Positions 1 to 8,649 of a stretch of DNA of 64,000 bases are shown piece by piece. The notes under the pieces are model-generated. The model was given only the letters and a program-made list of their open reading frames with translations, was not told the origin of the DNA and made no database searches. A program made the position numbers and the translations under genes. Source of the DNA: Chryseobacterium sp. FH1 (GTDB taxonomy: Bacteria > Bacteroidota > Bacteroidia > Flavobacteriales > Weeksellaceae). The stretch lies in contig NZ_JPLZ01000002.1 of NCBI RefSeq assembly GCF_000735135.1, forward strand, positions 62,001 to 126,000, in the 5' to 3' direction. The first letter of the stretch is position 1; each line of letters opens with the position of its first letter.

Positions 1-23
1 AAGATATTCTTGAATGGGATTCA

Positions 24-1862
24 TTAGTCAAAATTCTGCAACTCTACCAATTTGCGGTACGTTCCGTTTTTGTCCATCAATTCCTGGTGAGAACCTTGCT
101 CTATGATGTCACCTTTTTCCATCACGACAATGTGATCCGCTTTTTGGATTGTCGATAATCTGTGAGCAATGATCAATGACGTTCTGTTCTCCATCATTTT
201 TTCCAGCGCGTCTTGAACATATCTTTCAGATTCTGTATCCAAGGCAGAAGTTGCTTCATCGAGAATCATAATCGGTGGATTTTTAAGAACCGCTCTCGCT
301 ATGGAAACACGTTGTTTTTGTCCGCCGGAAAGCTTGTTTCCATCGTCTCCGATATTGGTGTAGTAGCCATCCTGAAGCTGAGAAATGAACTCGTGGGCAT
401 TTGCAATCTTAGCGGCTTCTATCACTTGAGCTTCGGTCGCGTCTGGATTTCCCATCAAGATATTGTTGTAAACCGAATCATTGAACAAGACCGATTCCTG
501 AGTTACCATTCCTAACAATTGTCGGTAATCTGTCAGTTTTAAGTTTTTGATATTGTGACCATCAATTAAGATCTCACCTTCTGAAACATCATAGAATCTT
601 GCTAATAAATTGGCTATTGTCGTTTTTCCACTTCCGGATTGTCCCACCAAAGCAACGGTTTTTCCCTTAGGTAAAGTGATAGAAACATTTTTTAGAATCA
701 AATTCGATTTCTCGTAATAGAAACCAATATTATTGAATTCGATTTTATCTTTAATCTCGGAAATCGGTGTTGGATTGGCAACTTCTTCGACTTTCAAATC
801 ATAATCTAAAACTTCCGAAACTCTTTCCAAACTCGCCATTCCACCCTGGATTGCTGAAATTGCATTGGACAAACGCTTCGCTGGATCTAACACCTGAAAG
901 AAAACACCTATGAAAGCCAGGAAAGTAGCAGGGTCTTTATTGGTTCCATTGATGATCTCTGTTCCCGCATAATAGGTGATGATCAACATTGTTACAGATC
1001 CAAGAAATTCACTCATCGGAGAAGCTAATTCTCGTCTTCGACTCATAGAAATGGCATGATGTTGCCATTGGTCTGTTGTTTTATTAAATCTGTTTTTAAG
1101 GATTTTATCGGCGTTAAAAATCTTAATCACCTTTGCCGATTTGAGGGTTTCATCAACCAAAGAAAAAAGATTTCCCAATTCTTCCTGAGCAAATCTGGCC
1201 TGTTTTTTCAAGCTTTTCCCAACCCACGAGATAATCCATCCCATAATCGGAAAAACCACCAATGAGAACAAAGTCAATTTTGGGGACAGAAGAAACAATG
1301 CTGTCAATGACGAAATGATCATAAACGGCGAGTTCACGATATCTACCAAAGAGCCCATAATGCCGCCTTCTACAGCGCCAATATCATTGGAGATCCGAGA
1401 CATCATATCGCCTTTTCTTTGTTCGGTGAAAAATGAAACAGGTAATTTTAGGAACTTATCGTACATCAAAGTCCGAAGATCTCTTGTAATCCCAACACGA
1501 TAGTTCACCAATAGATATGAGCCTAGATATCTGAAAATATTTCTTAGTAAAAATGCAACCGCTGTGATAGAACACAGAACAGCCAAAACTTTTATGCCAC
1601 CGTGTTCGTCCATATTAATCTGAATCGTATAATATGCCCAATCCTTAACATACCCAAAATAATCTGCAATTCTACCGCTCCAAATTGGTGCTTTTGAAGT
1701 GTCAACTTTGTCCACAGTTCCGAACATCACACTCAGAATTGGGAGCAAAGTTCCAATGGAAGCAATTTGTAAAAGGGAGTATAAAATATTAAAAAACATA
1801 CTGCCCCACAGGAATCTCTGATGTGGTTTGGCAATACTGATGATGCGCTGAAATGGTTTCAT
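24..1862 (-). CDS. ABC transporter, fused permease and ATPase (MsbA-like exporter)
   Basis: Half-size exporter of 612 residues that would work as an inner-membrane homodimer, probably flipping lipid or a hydrophobic compound. The N-terminal half (about residues 15-330) holds the hydrophobic ABC transmembrane domain. The C-terminal half is a complete nucleotide-binding domain: Walker A GQSGSGKTT near residue 405, signature LSGGQKQR near 512, Walker B ending ILDEATSALD, and H-loop IIAHRLSTI. The length is normal for MsbA-type lipid exporters, but substrate cannot be read from sequence. A TAATTTTG element (minus strand, 1881-1888) about 20 bases upstream fits a flavobacterial -7 box. It stands alone, with a hairpin element between it and the M28 peptidase gene. 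Confidence 0.9.
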   Translation of the reverse strand: MKPFQRIISIAKPHQRFLWGSMFFNILYSLLQIASIGTLLPILSVMFGTVDKVDTSKAPIWSGRIADYFGYVKDWAYYTIQINMDEHGGIKVLAVLCSITAVAFLLRNIFRYLGSYLLVNYRVGITRDLRTLMYDKFLKLPVSFFTEQRKGDMMSRISNDIGAVEGGIMGSLVDIVNSPFMIISSLTALFLLSPKLTLFSLVVFPIMGWIISWVGKSLKKQARFAQEELGNLFSLVDETLKSAKVIKIFNADKILKNRFNKTTDQWQHHAISMSRRRELASPMSEFLGSVTMLIITYYAGTEIINGTNKDPATFLAFIGVFFQVLDPAKRLSNAISAIQGGMASLERVSEVLDYDLKVEEVANPTPISEIKDKIEFNNIGFYYEKSNLILKNVSITLPKGKTVALVGQSGSGKTTIANLLARFYDVSEGEILIDGHNIKNLKLTDYRQLLGMVTQESVLFNDSVYNNILMGNPDATEAQVIEAAKIANAHEFISQLQDGYYTNIGDDGNKLSGGQKQRVSIARAVLKNPPIMILDEATSALDTESERYVQDALEKMMENRTSLIIAHRLSTIQKADHIVVMEKGDIIEQGSHQELMDKNGTYRKLVELQNFD

Positions 1863-1945
1863 TCAAAAAAATTGGAAATGCAAAATTACGGAAAATAAAT
1901 AGCTTAGTTTAAAGCCTATTAAAACAATCAATTGAAAAATTCATT

Positions 1946-2047
1946 AACCACATAGGCACATAGTTTTTGTGAATCTAAGATAAAATAGATAAGCGTTCAA
2001 TTCTATTTTGTCTTTTTTAAATTTACTATGCGTTTTTCTATGTGGTT
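1946..2047. repeat. Long imperfect inverted repeat (hairpin element)
   Basis: Nested arms are visible. The outer arm AACCACATAG (1946-1955) pairs perfectly with CTATGTGGTT (2038-2047). The inner arm of 13 bases (1977-1989) pairs with 2002-2014 with one G-T wobble. A partial CATAG/CTATG pairing lies between. The element fills most of the gap between the M28 peptidase gene and the ABC gene, both on the minus strand, and has no long T-run that would make it a normal terminator. I recall similar ACATAG-type repeats from other flavobacterial intergenic regions, but only one copy is in this window. Confidence 0.6.
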
Positions 2048-2080
2048 TTTATCAATAGCGAGAAGTCTTTTATCAAGACG

Positions 2081-3007
2081 TTAGAAATCGTATTTTACTT
2101 TGTCGTTGTATTTTGGCGTGAAGTTTTTGGTATTCAATTTCTCGATTGTTTTTGCAAAGTTGTTGATGATGTTTGTCAAATTTTCTGCATCAACAATATT
2201 AATATCGTCATTCACAGCGTGATAGTGCGTCGCTTTGTTCATGTCAACTGTTGAGATCGAGTGCGCGATGATTTTCTTTTTGACGAAATTCACATTGTCT
2301 GAACGGTAAAACAATTGCTGACCTTGATATGGGTCGGAATGAACTTTCAAACCATTTATTGCATTGGCGTTAATCAATTCGTCAAAATCAGAAAACTCGT
2401 CACCGGTCATAAACACGGCATTTTTCCCGAATTGGGATTCTGTTGCCAGCATTTCGAAATTGAAAAGTGCTTTGATATTATTAAAAACCGGATTCAACTT
2501 TTCATTTTCAGCCAATGCTTTTGAACCAATCAATCCAATCTCTTCTGCATTGAAAGCCATAAAAACCATTGAGTAATCTGTCTTTTTATCTTTGAAATAA
2601 TCTGCCAAACCGACTACGGTCGCAACGCCACTTGCATCGTCATCTGCACCATTGTAGATATTATCGCCAGATTTTGTATTGGTTCCGATGTGGTCAAAAT
2701 GTGCTGAGTAAGCCAAACTTTGCTCCGATTTCCCTTTCTTAATCCCACAGACATTGAAACCTTTCTGTCCTTTATATTCGAATGGAATCAGATAAGAATC
2801 TCCGACACAGTAATCCAGATTATTTTTTTTGAATTCATTTGCGATGTACTCAGCAGATTTGTCATTTTCCGGCGTTCCGAATTTTCTGCCTTTCATCTCA
2901 TCCGAAGCTAAAGTTGAAACAATGCTTACAACTCTTTCTTTGGAGATTTCTTGAGCGAAAGAAAATGTGGAAAGCGTGATAAAAAGAAACAGGTTGAGTT
3001 TTTTCAT
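2081..3007 (-). CDS. M28 family zinc metallopeptidase, secreted
   Basis: Predicted exported aminopeptidase-like enzyme of about 309 residues. The start at 3007 is chosen because it gives a clean signal peptide (MKKLNLFLFITLSTFSFAQ); a longer reading frame to 3145 adds a non-signal leader. M28 zinc ligands are recognisable: AHFDH (about residues 102-106), NGADDDASG (about 119-127) and the catalytic AFNAEEIG (about 151-158). The family cleaves N-terminal amino acids or peptides in the periplasm or outside the cell. A TATCTTTG element on the minus strand (3030-3037) could be its -7 box. Exact peptide specificity is not known. Confidence 0.88.
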   Translation of the reverse strand: MKKLNLFLFITLSTFSFAQEISKERVVSIVSTLASDEMKGRKFGTPENDKSAEYIANEFKKNNLDYCVGDSYLIPFEYKGQKGFNVCGIKKGKSEQSLAYSAHFDHIGTNTKSGDNIYNGADDDASGVATVVGLADYFKDKKTDYSMVFMAFNAEEIGLIGSKALAENEKLNPVFNNIKALFNFEMLATESQFGKNAVFMTGDEFSDFDELINANAINGLKVHSDPYQGQQLFYRSDNVNFVKKKIIAHSISTVDMNKATHYHAVNDDINIVDAENLTNIINNFAKTIEKLNTKNFTPKYNDKVKYDF

Positions 3008-3091
3008 AATGGTTGATTTATTTATAAGACAAAGATATAACTGATATGTCAGTGATTCTTTGGTTTTGTTACCATTAATATTAATAAAAAT

Positions 3092-3121
3092 AAAAAAACA
3101 GCCTCCAAAAAGGAAGCTGTT
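3092..3121 (-). terminator. Rho-independent terminator after the DUF4293 gene
   Basis: Stem AACAGC (3097-3102) pairs with GCTGTT (3116-3121), extended by TCC/GGA around an A-rich loop. On the minus strand it is followed by a run of T (complement of the A-run 3092-3098), and it lies just past the DUF4293 stop codon. Confidence 0.7.
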
Positions 3122-3147
3122 CTTACTCAAAAAAATCGTCGTCAAGT

Positions 3148-3537
3148 TTATCGAAGTCTGTCTACAGATTTTACGAGCCTCTCATCTTTTTTGATGTACA
3201 CATTTGCCAAGAGCAAACATACAATCGCAATTGCTGAGAAAATTGGCTCAATACCCTTCTCAGGAAATTGAATTCCTCCGGATAAGTTTTGTAGCCAGTA
3301 AATCAAAAAACCAAGCAACAAAGCGTTTATAAAAATGCTGATGTTATTCAGCAAGATTTGTCTTTTGCGGTTTTTGAAACTGAAAATACTTAGCAATCCT
3401 AATAATATTAATAAAACCGTAGAAATATTGATTAGAAGATTTCCACCTAATATATCAAAATCCTGCGCTGTAAGATTGAGGAACAAAGCGCCTAATACAG
3501 CTAATAATATCCAGATTGTTTGTATTCGTTGTAACAT
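3148..3537 (-). CDS. DUF4293 family membrane protein
   Basis: Small integral membrane protein of 129 residues with about four hydrophobic segments (near residues 8-25, 33-50, 60-82 and 93-112) and a short charged C-terminal tail. It resembles the DUF4293 family of Bacteroidota, whose function is unknown. It is transcribed divergently from rho, and the two promoters share the same 50 bases, so the two genes may be co-regulated. It ends in its own terminator. Confidence 0.75.
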   Translation of the reverse strand: MLQRIQTIWILLAVLGALFLNLTAQDFDILGGNLLINISTVLLILLGLLSIFSFKNRKRQILLNNISIFINALLLGFLIYWLQNLSGGIQFPEKGIEPIFSAIAIVCLLLANVYIKKDERLVKSVDRLR

Positions 3538-3580
3538 TTTTTCTTGATCAATTCCGTTTTGAATGGGAATAAATTGTCTG

Positions 3581-3611
3581 CAAAAGTAAAATAATTTTTG
3601 CGTAATTCAAA
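3581..3611 (-). promoter_or_regulatory. Promoter of the DUF4293 gene
   Basis: On the minus strand, -33 box TTTG (complement of 3608-3611), 19-base spacer, -7 box TACTTTTG (complement of 3581-3588). This matches the Bacteroidota sigma-ABfr consensus TTTG-N19/20-TAnnTTTG. The gene starts 44 bases downstream. Confidence 0.7.
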
Positions 3612-3627
3612 AATTAATGTAGATTTG
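3597..3627 (+). promoter_or_regulatory. Promoter of rho
   Basis: Box TTTG at 3597-3600, 19-base spacer, TAGATTTG at 3620-3627: an exact match to the Bacteroidota vegetative promoter. The inferred RNA start near 3634 leaves a leader of about 75 bases before the rho ATG, in which Rho-binding autoregulatory sequence could lie. It interleaves with the opposite-strand promoter. Confidence 0.75.
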
Positions 3628-3710
3628 CATTGTAATCACCTATTAAAAATGATAATCGCCTGATTTTCATTCTTACTTTTACAAAATTAATTTACTTTTT
3701 TACGCATTAT

Positions 3711-5498
3711 ATGTTTAATATTGAAACGCTAAAGTCAAAATCCGACGAGGAATTGGCTAAACTTTCTAAAGATTTAGGCGTCAATTTGGCAAAGAAAAGC
3801 TCTCCAGAAGAAACCGTTTTCGCAATTCTGGACTATCAGGCTTCGAATCCAAAAATCATTAAAGATTATCTAAACGCCAATCAGGAAAATATGAATAAAA
3901 AGACAGAAGAAAATTCTGAGCAGAAAGCTGTTCCCGCCAAAAAAAGAGGTAGGAAACCTGCAGAGAAACCGAAAGAAGAAACGGCAACTCCAACTGCAGA
4001 GGTAGCAAAAGAAGAGGTTCCTGTAGCGGTAGAAACGCCGGTTGCGACGGAGGAAGTCAAGAAACCAAACCCGCCGAAGAAAAAACAACCAAGAGCAAGA
4101 GTGGTAGCCAACGAAAATCAAGAAGTCGTGGCAGAAGCTAAACCAGCAGAACCAACTCAACCAACAGAAACCGCTCCTAAATCTGACGAAAAACCAGAGG
4201 AAACAAAACAACAACCTCAACAAAGACAGCCTCAACAGCAAAACAATCGGCAGCAACAGCAAAAGACCAATAATAACAATAGAGGTCAACAAAAAACACA
4301 AAATCCCAATTCTCCTCAACACAACAATCAAAAAGAACCATCCGAAAACCAACAGGACAATTCGCCAAAGAAGGAATTCAACTTTGATGGATTGATCACG
4401 ATTGAAGGTGTTTTAGAAATCCTTCCGGACAATTACGGATTCCTTCGTTCTTCAGATTTCAGTTACATCTCTTCTCCAGACGACGTTTACGTTTCTACCA
4501 ATCAGATCAGAAATTATGGTTTGAAGACGGGAGACACCGTAAAAGGATTCGTAAGATTGCCAAAAGAAGGCGAGAAATATTTCTCACTTTTGAAACCGAC
4601 TGAAGTTAACGGACGAGATCTGGCTTTCATCAAGGACAGAGTTGCTTTCGAATATTTGACGCCACTTTTCCCTCAGGAGAAATTCAATCTAGCAGGAAAA
4701 GGTTCTACACTATCTACAAGAATTGTTGACTTGTTCGCACCGATCGGAAAAGGACAAAGAGCAATGATCGTTGCACAACCAAAAACTGGTAAAACGATTT
4801 TGCTTAAAGATATCGCCAACGCCATCTCTGCTAATCATCCGGAAGCTTATATGATGGTTCTTCTTATTGACGAACGCCCTGAGGAAGTAACTGATATGCA
4901 AAGAAGTGTGAACGCAGAGGTGATCGCATCTACTTTTGATGAAGCGGCAGACAAGCACGTAAAAGTGGCGAACTTGGTTCTTTCAAAAGCGCAAAGAATG
5001 GTGGAATGTGGACACGATGTTGTAATCCTTCTTGACTCGATCACAAGATTGGCAAGAGCTTACAATACGGTGACTCCAGCTTCAGGAAAAATACTTTCTG
5101 GTGGTGTTGATGCCAATGCGCTTCATAAGCCAAAACGTTTCTTCGGTGCGGCTAGAAAAATCGAAAATGGTGGATCTTTGACAATCATCGCAACAGCTTT
5201 GATCGATACAGGTTCAAAAATGGACGAGGTGATCTTCGAAGAGTTCAAAGGAACCGGAAATATGGAATTGCAATTGGACAGAAAAATTGCGAACAAAAGA
5301 ATCTATCCAGCTGTGGATTTGGTTTCATCCAGTACAAGACGAGACGATCTTCTTTTGGACGAGGCGACTATGCAAAGAATGTGGATTATGAGAAAATATC
5401 TTTCTGATATGAACCCTCTGGAGGCAATGGAATTTGTACAAAAACAAATACAAGGAACAAAGAACAATGAAGAGTTCTTGATGTCTATGAATAGATAA
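3711..5498 (+). CDS. rho: Transcription termination factor Rho
   Basis: Hexameric RNA-dependent ATPase that ends transcription of untranslated RNA. Residues 1-50 form the Rho N-terminal helical domain. Residues about 55-222 are a low-complexity, probably disordered insert, first Lys/Glu/Pro-rich and then Gln/Asn-rich. The RNA-binding OB fold follows (about 226-300, with NYGFLR). The ATPase core has P-loop QPKTGKT at 356-362 and the conserved [10 protein letters not shown] and [13 protein letters not shown] motifs. At 595 residues it is much longer than E. coli Rho (419), entirely because of the insert, which is typical of Bacteroidota. It has its own promoter and faces the acetyltransferase gene across a hairpin. 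Confidence 0.97.
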   Translation: MFNIETLKSKSDEELAKLSKDLGVNLAKKSSPEETVFAILDYQASNPKIIKDYLNANQENMNKKTEENSEQKAVPAKKRGRKPAEKPKEETATPTAEVAKEEVPVAVETPVATEEVKKPNPPKKKQPRARVVANENQEVVAEAKPAEPTQPTETAPKSDEKPEETKQQPQQRQPQQQNNRQQQQKTNNNNRGQQKTQNPNSPQHNNQKEPSENQQDNSPKKEFNFDGLITIEGVLEILPDNYGFLRSSDFSYISSPDDVYVSTNQIRNYGLKTGDTVKGFVRLPKEGEKYFSLLKPTEVNGRDLAFIKDRVAFEYLTPLFPQEKFNLAGKGSTLSTRIVDLFAPIGKGQRAMIVAQPKTGKTILLKDIANAISANHPEAYMMVLLIDERPEEVTDMQRSVNAEVIASTFDEAADKHVKVANLVLSKAQRMVECGHDVVILLDSITRLARAYNTVTPASGKILSGGVDANALHKPKRFFGAARKIENGGSLTIIATALIDTGSKMDEVIFEEFKGTGNMELQLDRKIANKRIYPAVDLVSSSTRRDDLLLDEATMQRMWIMRKYLSDMNPLEAMEFVQKQIQGTKNNEEFLMSMNR

Positions 5499-5515
5499 TT
5501 CCTTGATTAGATCAT

Positions 5516-5544
5516 AAAAAAGTTCGGCTCGCAAATGCGAGCCG
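5516..5544. terminator. Terminator between rho and the acetyltransferase gene
   Basis: Perfect stem CGGCTCGC / GCGAGCCG (5525-5544) with a four-base loop. On the minus strand it is followed by a T-rich tract (complement of the A-run just before 5522), so it works best for the convergent acetyltransferase gene. It may also stop rho transcripts. Confidence 0.75.
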
Positions 5545-5574
5545 TAACTTTATAGTAAAGTAAAATCTTTACCA

Positions 5575-5868
5575 TTAATTCATAAAAACGTCCTCGACAT
5601 CTGGTTTTCTTTTCAAAACAGAATGTGCGTAAGAACAATGTGCCTTTATCTTCCAGCCATTTTTTCTGGCAAAGTCCACGGATTTTTCAACCAATTTTTT
5701 CCCCAGACCTTGTCCTTCAAATTTTGGGAAAACCATCACGTAACTAACAATTAGTTTTTTAAGTTCGGGAACAATCGTGTAAGTCAGTCTACCGACATCT
5801 TCTGCGCTGTTCTTCAAAGTGATGTAACCTCCGTTTCCGGATTTGTTATTTTCAAAGCTAAGATCCAT
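5575..5868 (-). CDS. GNAT-like N-acetyltransferase, small
   Basis: Protein of about 97 residues of the compact YjdJ/NATD1-type GNAT group. The acetyl-CoA loop is GQGLGKKL, followed by the family pattern FARKNGWKI...CSYAHSVL near the C-terminus. The start at 5868 (MDLSFENN) is preferred over 5910 because the extra 14 residues do not fit the family. The substrate is unknown. A single gene, convergent with rho. Confidence 0.75.
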   Translation of the reverse strand: MDLSFENNKSGNGGYITLKNSAEDVGRLTYTIVPELKKLIVSYVMVFPKFEGQGLGKKLVEKSVDFARKNGWKIKAHCSYAHSVLKRKPDVEDVFMN

Positions 5869-5943
5869 AATAGTTTGTACTTTTTTATGATATAGCCAAA
5901 AATATTCCAAACAGCTATTTAGCTCTATTAAATTAACACAAAA

Positions 5944-7155
5944 TTACCTGACAGGTGTTCTAAATTCTCCATAACCCATTAAACCATCGAAATTTCTACC
6001 AAAAGGAGTATAATATAAAAATGCTTGATAGAGATTTTCCGTTTGCCAAAAGTTTCCGTTGACTTCACCGTAATTGAGTTGTCCATCTGATCCTTTGGTT
6101 GCAAGAATATAACTGTAGAAACCTTGTTTTAGATATATTTTCGCAATGTATTTTTGTGCTTTTTCGTCGTAGATCATTTGACTTTTCGCATCAGCTTTGT
6201 AATCATTGAACATTCCTAATACATAGAATTCTTTATCAGATTTCTGACTATCCAGTGCAAAATAAACCCAAGAATAATCACCTTCCCTGTTCGCATCTCT
6301 CTCGATTCCAAGGTCATTTCTTCTGAAATAAAACGCACCATTTACATCAGGCTGATATTGATAGTCGCCCGGAAAGGCCCAAACAGGATGAAGGTAAGTG
6401 TAGTTTTTCCCATCGATGTTTTCTGTGTTTGCCACCATATCCATCGCTTGGTTCATAATTTTGTTATCAAAATAATAGAACTCATTATTTCCTGGAAATG
6501 CCAAACCTAATTGCTGAAACAAAAGTTGATTCCCCATCGTAGAACTTGGTCGAATATTGGCTAAAGAAATTCCCCAATTGTTATTTTGAATCACACTTAA
6601 TGACAACGAAGAAATATTATTTGTAATTCCCGCGCCATTTCCCGTAGCTTGGATTTCCAATCTTTGTTTGGCGTTCGGATTCTTGGCATCGATCAAACGG
6701 GTGACATTGATTCCAAGATTAGCATTGTTTTCATAGATAGAAAATCTTTTCTTGAACAATGGTTTGTCCTGAGAATCTTTGTAAACGATGATTTCGTAAT
6801 TGCCAGAAATCTTTGGCCGAATTTTTTCGTTTGGGAAAACCAAGTCGTAATGCGTATATTTTTGATAAGTATTGAAAGAATATTGAAACTGATCTATCAG
6901 CGCATTCATACTTCCGTCGGCATATTCTGTGAAGAACAGTCCGTCATCTTCCCAATTTCGGTTGTAATGTTTGTAGGTATATCGGTAAAGTTGACTGGTG
7001 TTGGAAAGATCATCAAATCTCAAAATCAACTGTTCGCCTTGCGCAATGATCGGCGTTTCGTCATTGGTCTTAGGATTGAAAACCTGTACGCTTCTGATTT
7101 CCTGAGCGAGAGAAATTGTGCTTAAAAAAATAAAAAATAGTCTAAGTATGTTCAT
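5944..7155 (-). CDS. DUF5103 domain-containing secreted protein
   Basis: Protein of 403 residues with a signal peptide (MNILRLFFIFLSTISLAQ). It matches my recollection of the DUF5103 family, conserved across Bacteroidota: an N-terminal beta-rich domain with RYTYKHYNRNW and a C-terminal half carrying FALDSQKSDKEFYVLGMFNDY, with repeated aromatic strands. The function is not established; the exported, beta-sandwich-like composition suggests an envelope role. It is divergent from the MBL hydrolase, with 44 bases between the starts. Confidence 0.75.
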   Translation of the reverse strand: MNILRLFFIFLSTISLAQEIRSVQVFNPKTNDETPIIAQGEQLILRFDDLSNTSQLYRYTYKHYNRNWEDDGLFFTEYADGSMNALIDQFQYSFNTYQKYTHYDLVFPNEKIRPKISGNYEIIVYKDSQDKPLFKKRFSIYENNANLGINVTRLIDAKNPNAKQRLEIQATGNGAGITNNISSLSLSVIQNNNWGISLANIRPSSTMGNQLLFQQLGLAFPGNNEFYYFDNKIMNQAMDMVANTENIDGKNYTYLHPVWAFPGDYQYQPDVNGAFYFRRNDLGIERDANREGDYSWVYFALDSQKSDKEFYVLGMFNDYKADAKSQMIYDEKAQKYIAKIYLKQGFYSYILATKGSDGQLNYGEVNGNFWQTENLYQAFLYYTPFGRNFDGLMGYGEFRTPVR

Positions 7156-7199
7156 ATCGCTAAGTTAATGTTTTATATTTTTACAATTAAATTAAAAAA

Positions 7200-7838
7200 A
7201 TGTTACACGTAGAATCCTTCACTTTCAATCCCTTTTCGCAAAACACTTATCTTATTTATAACGATGAAAAGCAGGCTTTTCTTATAGATCCGGGAAATAT
7301 GCCGGACGCAGAAACTAAAGTTTTAGGTGAATTTATAAAATCTAAAGATTTGAAGATTCAAAACATTCTTCTAACGCACGCTCACATCGACCATATCATC
7401 GGTTTACAATGGGCTTACGACGAATTCAAAGTTCCGGTTTTGCTCCATTCCAATGAAATCGAAATTCTAGAGCAAGCACCTTTCACAGCTAAAAAATATG
7501 GTTTCTTTTTCCCAGCTTTCACAGGCGAGACGCAATTGATCAAAGAAGGCGACGAAATCAAATTAGGCTCAGACCTTTTTCAAATTTTCGATGTTCCGGG
7601 ACATTCGCCAGGAAGTGTAGCTTTTTATAATAAGGAGAATGAATTTGTGATTTCCGGCGACGCACTTTTTATGATGAGCATCGGCCGAACAGACCTTTAC
7701 AAAGGTGATTTCGACCAATTGATCACCAGCATAAAAACCAAATTACTGACGCTTCCAGAAGCTACAAAAGTTTTCAGTGGACACGGAGAATCTACGACGA
7801 TTGGTTTTGAGAAAGCACACAATTCATTTTTGAAATAA
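7200..7838 (+). CDS. MBL-fold metallohydrolase (glyoxalase II-like)
   Basis: Cytoplasmic metallo-beta-lactamase fold hydrolase of 212 residues. The metal-binding HxHxDH motif is THAHIDH at residues 59-65. Further ligands are in DVPGHSPGS, SGDALF and the final FSGHGEST. The short length and lack of a C-terminal substrate domain match YcbL-type glyoxalase II relatives, which cleave thioesters. The next gene begins 10 bases downstream, so they are probably co-transcribed. Confidence 0.87.
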   Translation: MLHVESFTFNPFSQNTYLIYNDEKQAFLIDPGNMPDAETKVLGEFIKSKDLKIQNILLTHAHIDHIIGLQWAYDEFKVPVLLHSNEIEILEQAPFTAKKYGFFFPAFTGETQLIKEGDEIKLGSDLFQIFDVPGHSPGSVAFYNKENEFVISGDALFMMSIGRTDLYKGDFDQLITSIKTKLLTLPEATKVFSGHGESTTIGFEKAHNSFLK

Positions 7839-7847
7839 ATTTAAATA

Positions 7848-8600
7848 ATGAAATACAAAATCCTGATTCTTCTATTATTGATTTTCAATCTTTCGTTTGC
7901 TCAAAATGATTTGGATAAAACTGAAATTGAGAACATTCAAAAGTTGATTAATTTATTTAAAACTAAAAACATCGATGGAATTTCGAAGGTGATTACTTAT
8001 CCTTTGAATAGAGAATATCCAATTCCATCAGTCAAAAATGAAGCAGATTTAAAGAAAAGATTCAACCAGATTTTTGACAAAACAATCATTGATGAGATTT
8101 CAAATTCGAAAATAGATCAATGGAGCGAAGTTGGTTGGCGTGGAATAATGCTAAATAATGGCGATCTGTGGATAGATTCCGATGGGAAAATTACAGCACT
8201 TAACTATCAAAGTCATTTTGAATTGACTCAGAAAAAGAACATAATCCTGAATGATAAAAGCAAATTACATTCATCCTTAAAGATTTTCAAATCACCAACT
8301 TACAAAATCCAAACAAAAAGTTATCTGATCAGGATTGATGAATTAGCAAATGAAAAATACAGATACGCTTCTTGGAAAATCGGTAAATCCGAGGCTTCAA
8401 AACCCGATTTGGTCTTAACTAACGGAACTGTCAGAATGGAAGGAAGCGGAGGCAATCACACCATTATTTTTAAAAAGGGAGAATATAATTATAAGATTTA
8501 CAGAGGAATCATCGGCGAAAAAGGCGCGCCTGAAATATCGTTGACTGTTGAGAAGAATGAAAAACAAATTCTGTATCAATCTGGCAAATTATTAGAATAA
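7848..8600 (+). CDS. Hypothetical secreted protein
   Basis: Protein of 250 residues with a strong signal peptide (about residues 1-18, ending SFAQ). The mature part has a helical N-terminal region (about 20-110, with KSKINLF-like charged amphipathic stretches and WSEVGWRGIMLNNGDLWID) and a beta-rich C-terminal region with a Gly-rich VRMEGSGGNH turn. I do not recognise a defined family. It is probably co-transcribed with the MBL hydrolase. Confidence 0.65.
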   Translation: MKYKILILLLLIFNLSFAQNDLDKTEIENIQKLINLFKTKNIDGISKVITYPLNREYPIPSVKNEADLKKRFNQIFDKTIIDEISNSKIDQWSEVGWRGIMLNNGDLWIDSDGKITALNYQSHFELTQKKNIILNDKSKLHSSLKIFKSPTYKIQTKSYLIRIDELANEKYRYASWKIGKSEASKPDLVLTNGTVRMEGSGGNHTIIFKKGEYNYKIYRGIIGEKGAPEISLTVEKNEKQILYQSGKLLE

Positions 8601-8602
8601 AA

Positions 8603-8627
8603 AAACGCTTCCGAGTTGGAAGCGTTT
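8603..8627. terminator. Bidirectional terminator
   Basis: Ten-base perfect stem AAACGCTTCC / GGAAGCGTTT with loop GAGTT. It is preceded by an A-run, giving a T-run on the minus strand, and followed by a T-rich segment on the plus strand. It lies between the convergent ends of the secreted-protein gene and pckA, so it can serve both. Confidence 0.8.
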
Positions 8628-8649
8628 GATGTTTTACAATTATTTTATA

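Noticed and set aside
3870-4352. Antisense open frame of 160 codons inside rho
   Set aside because: It is the opposite strand of the Gln/Asn/Pro-rich low-complexity insert, which lacks stop codons in the reverse frame; the product is Phe/Leu/Arg-rich and resembles no protein.
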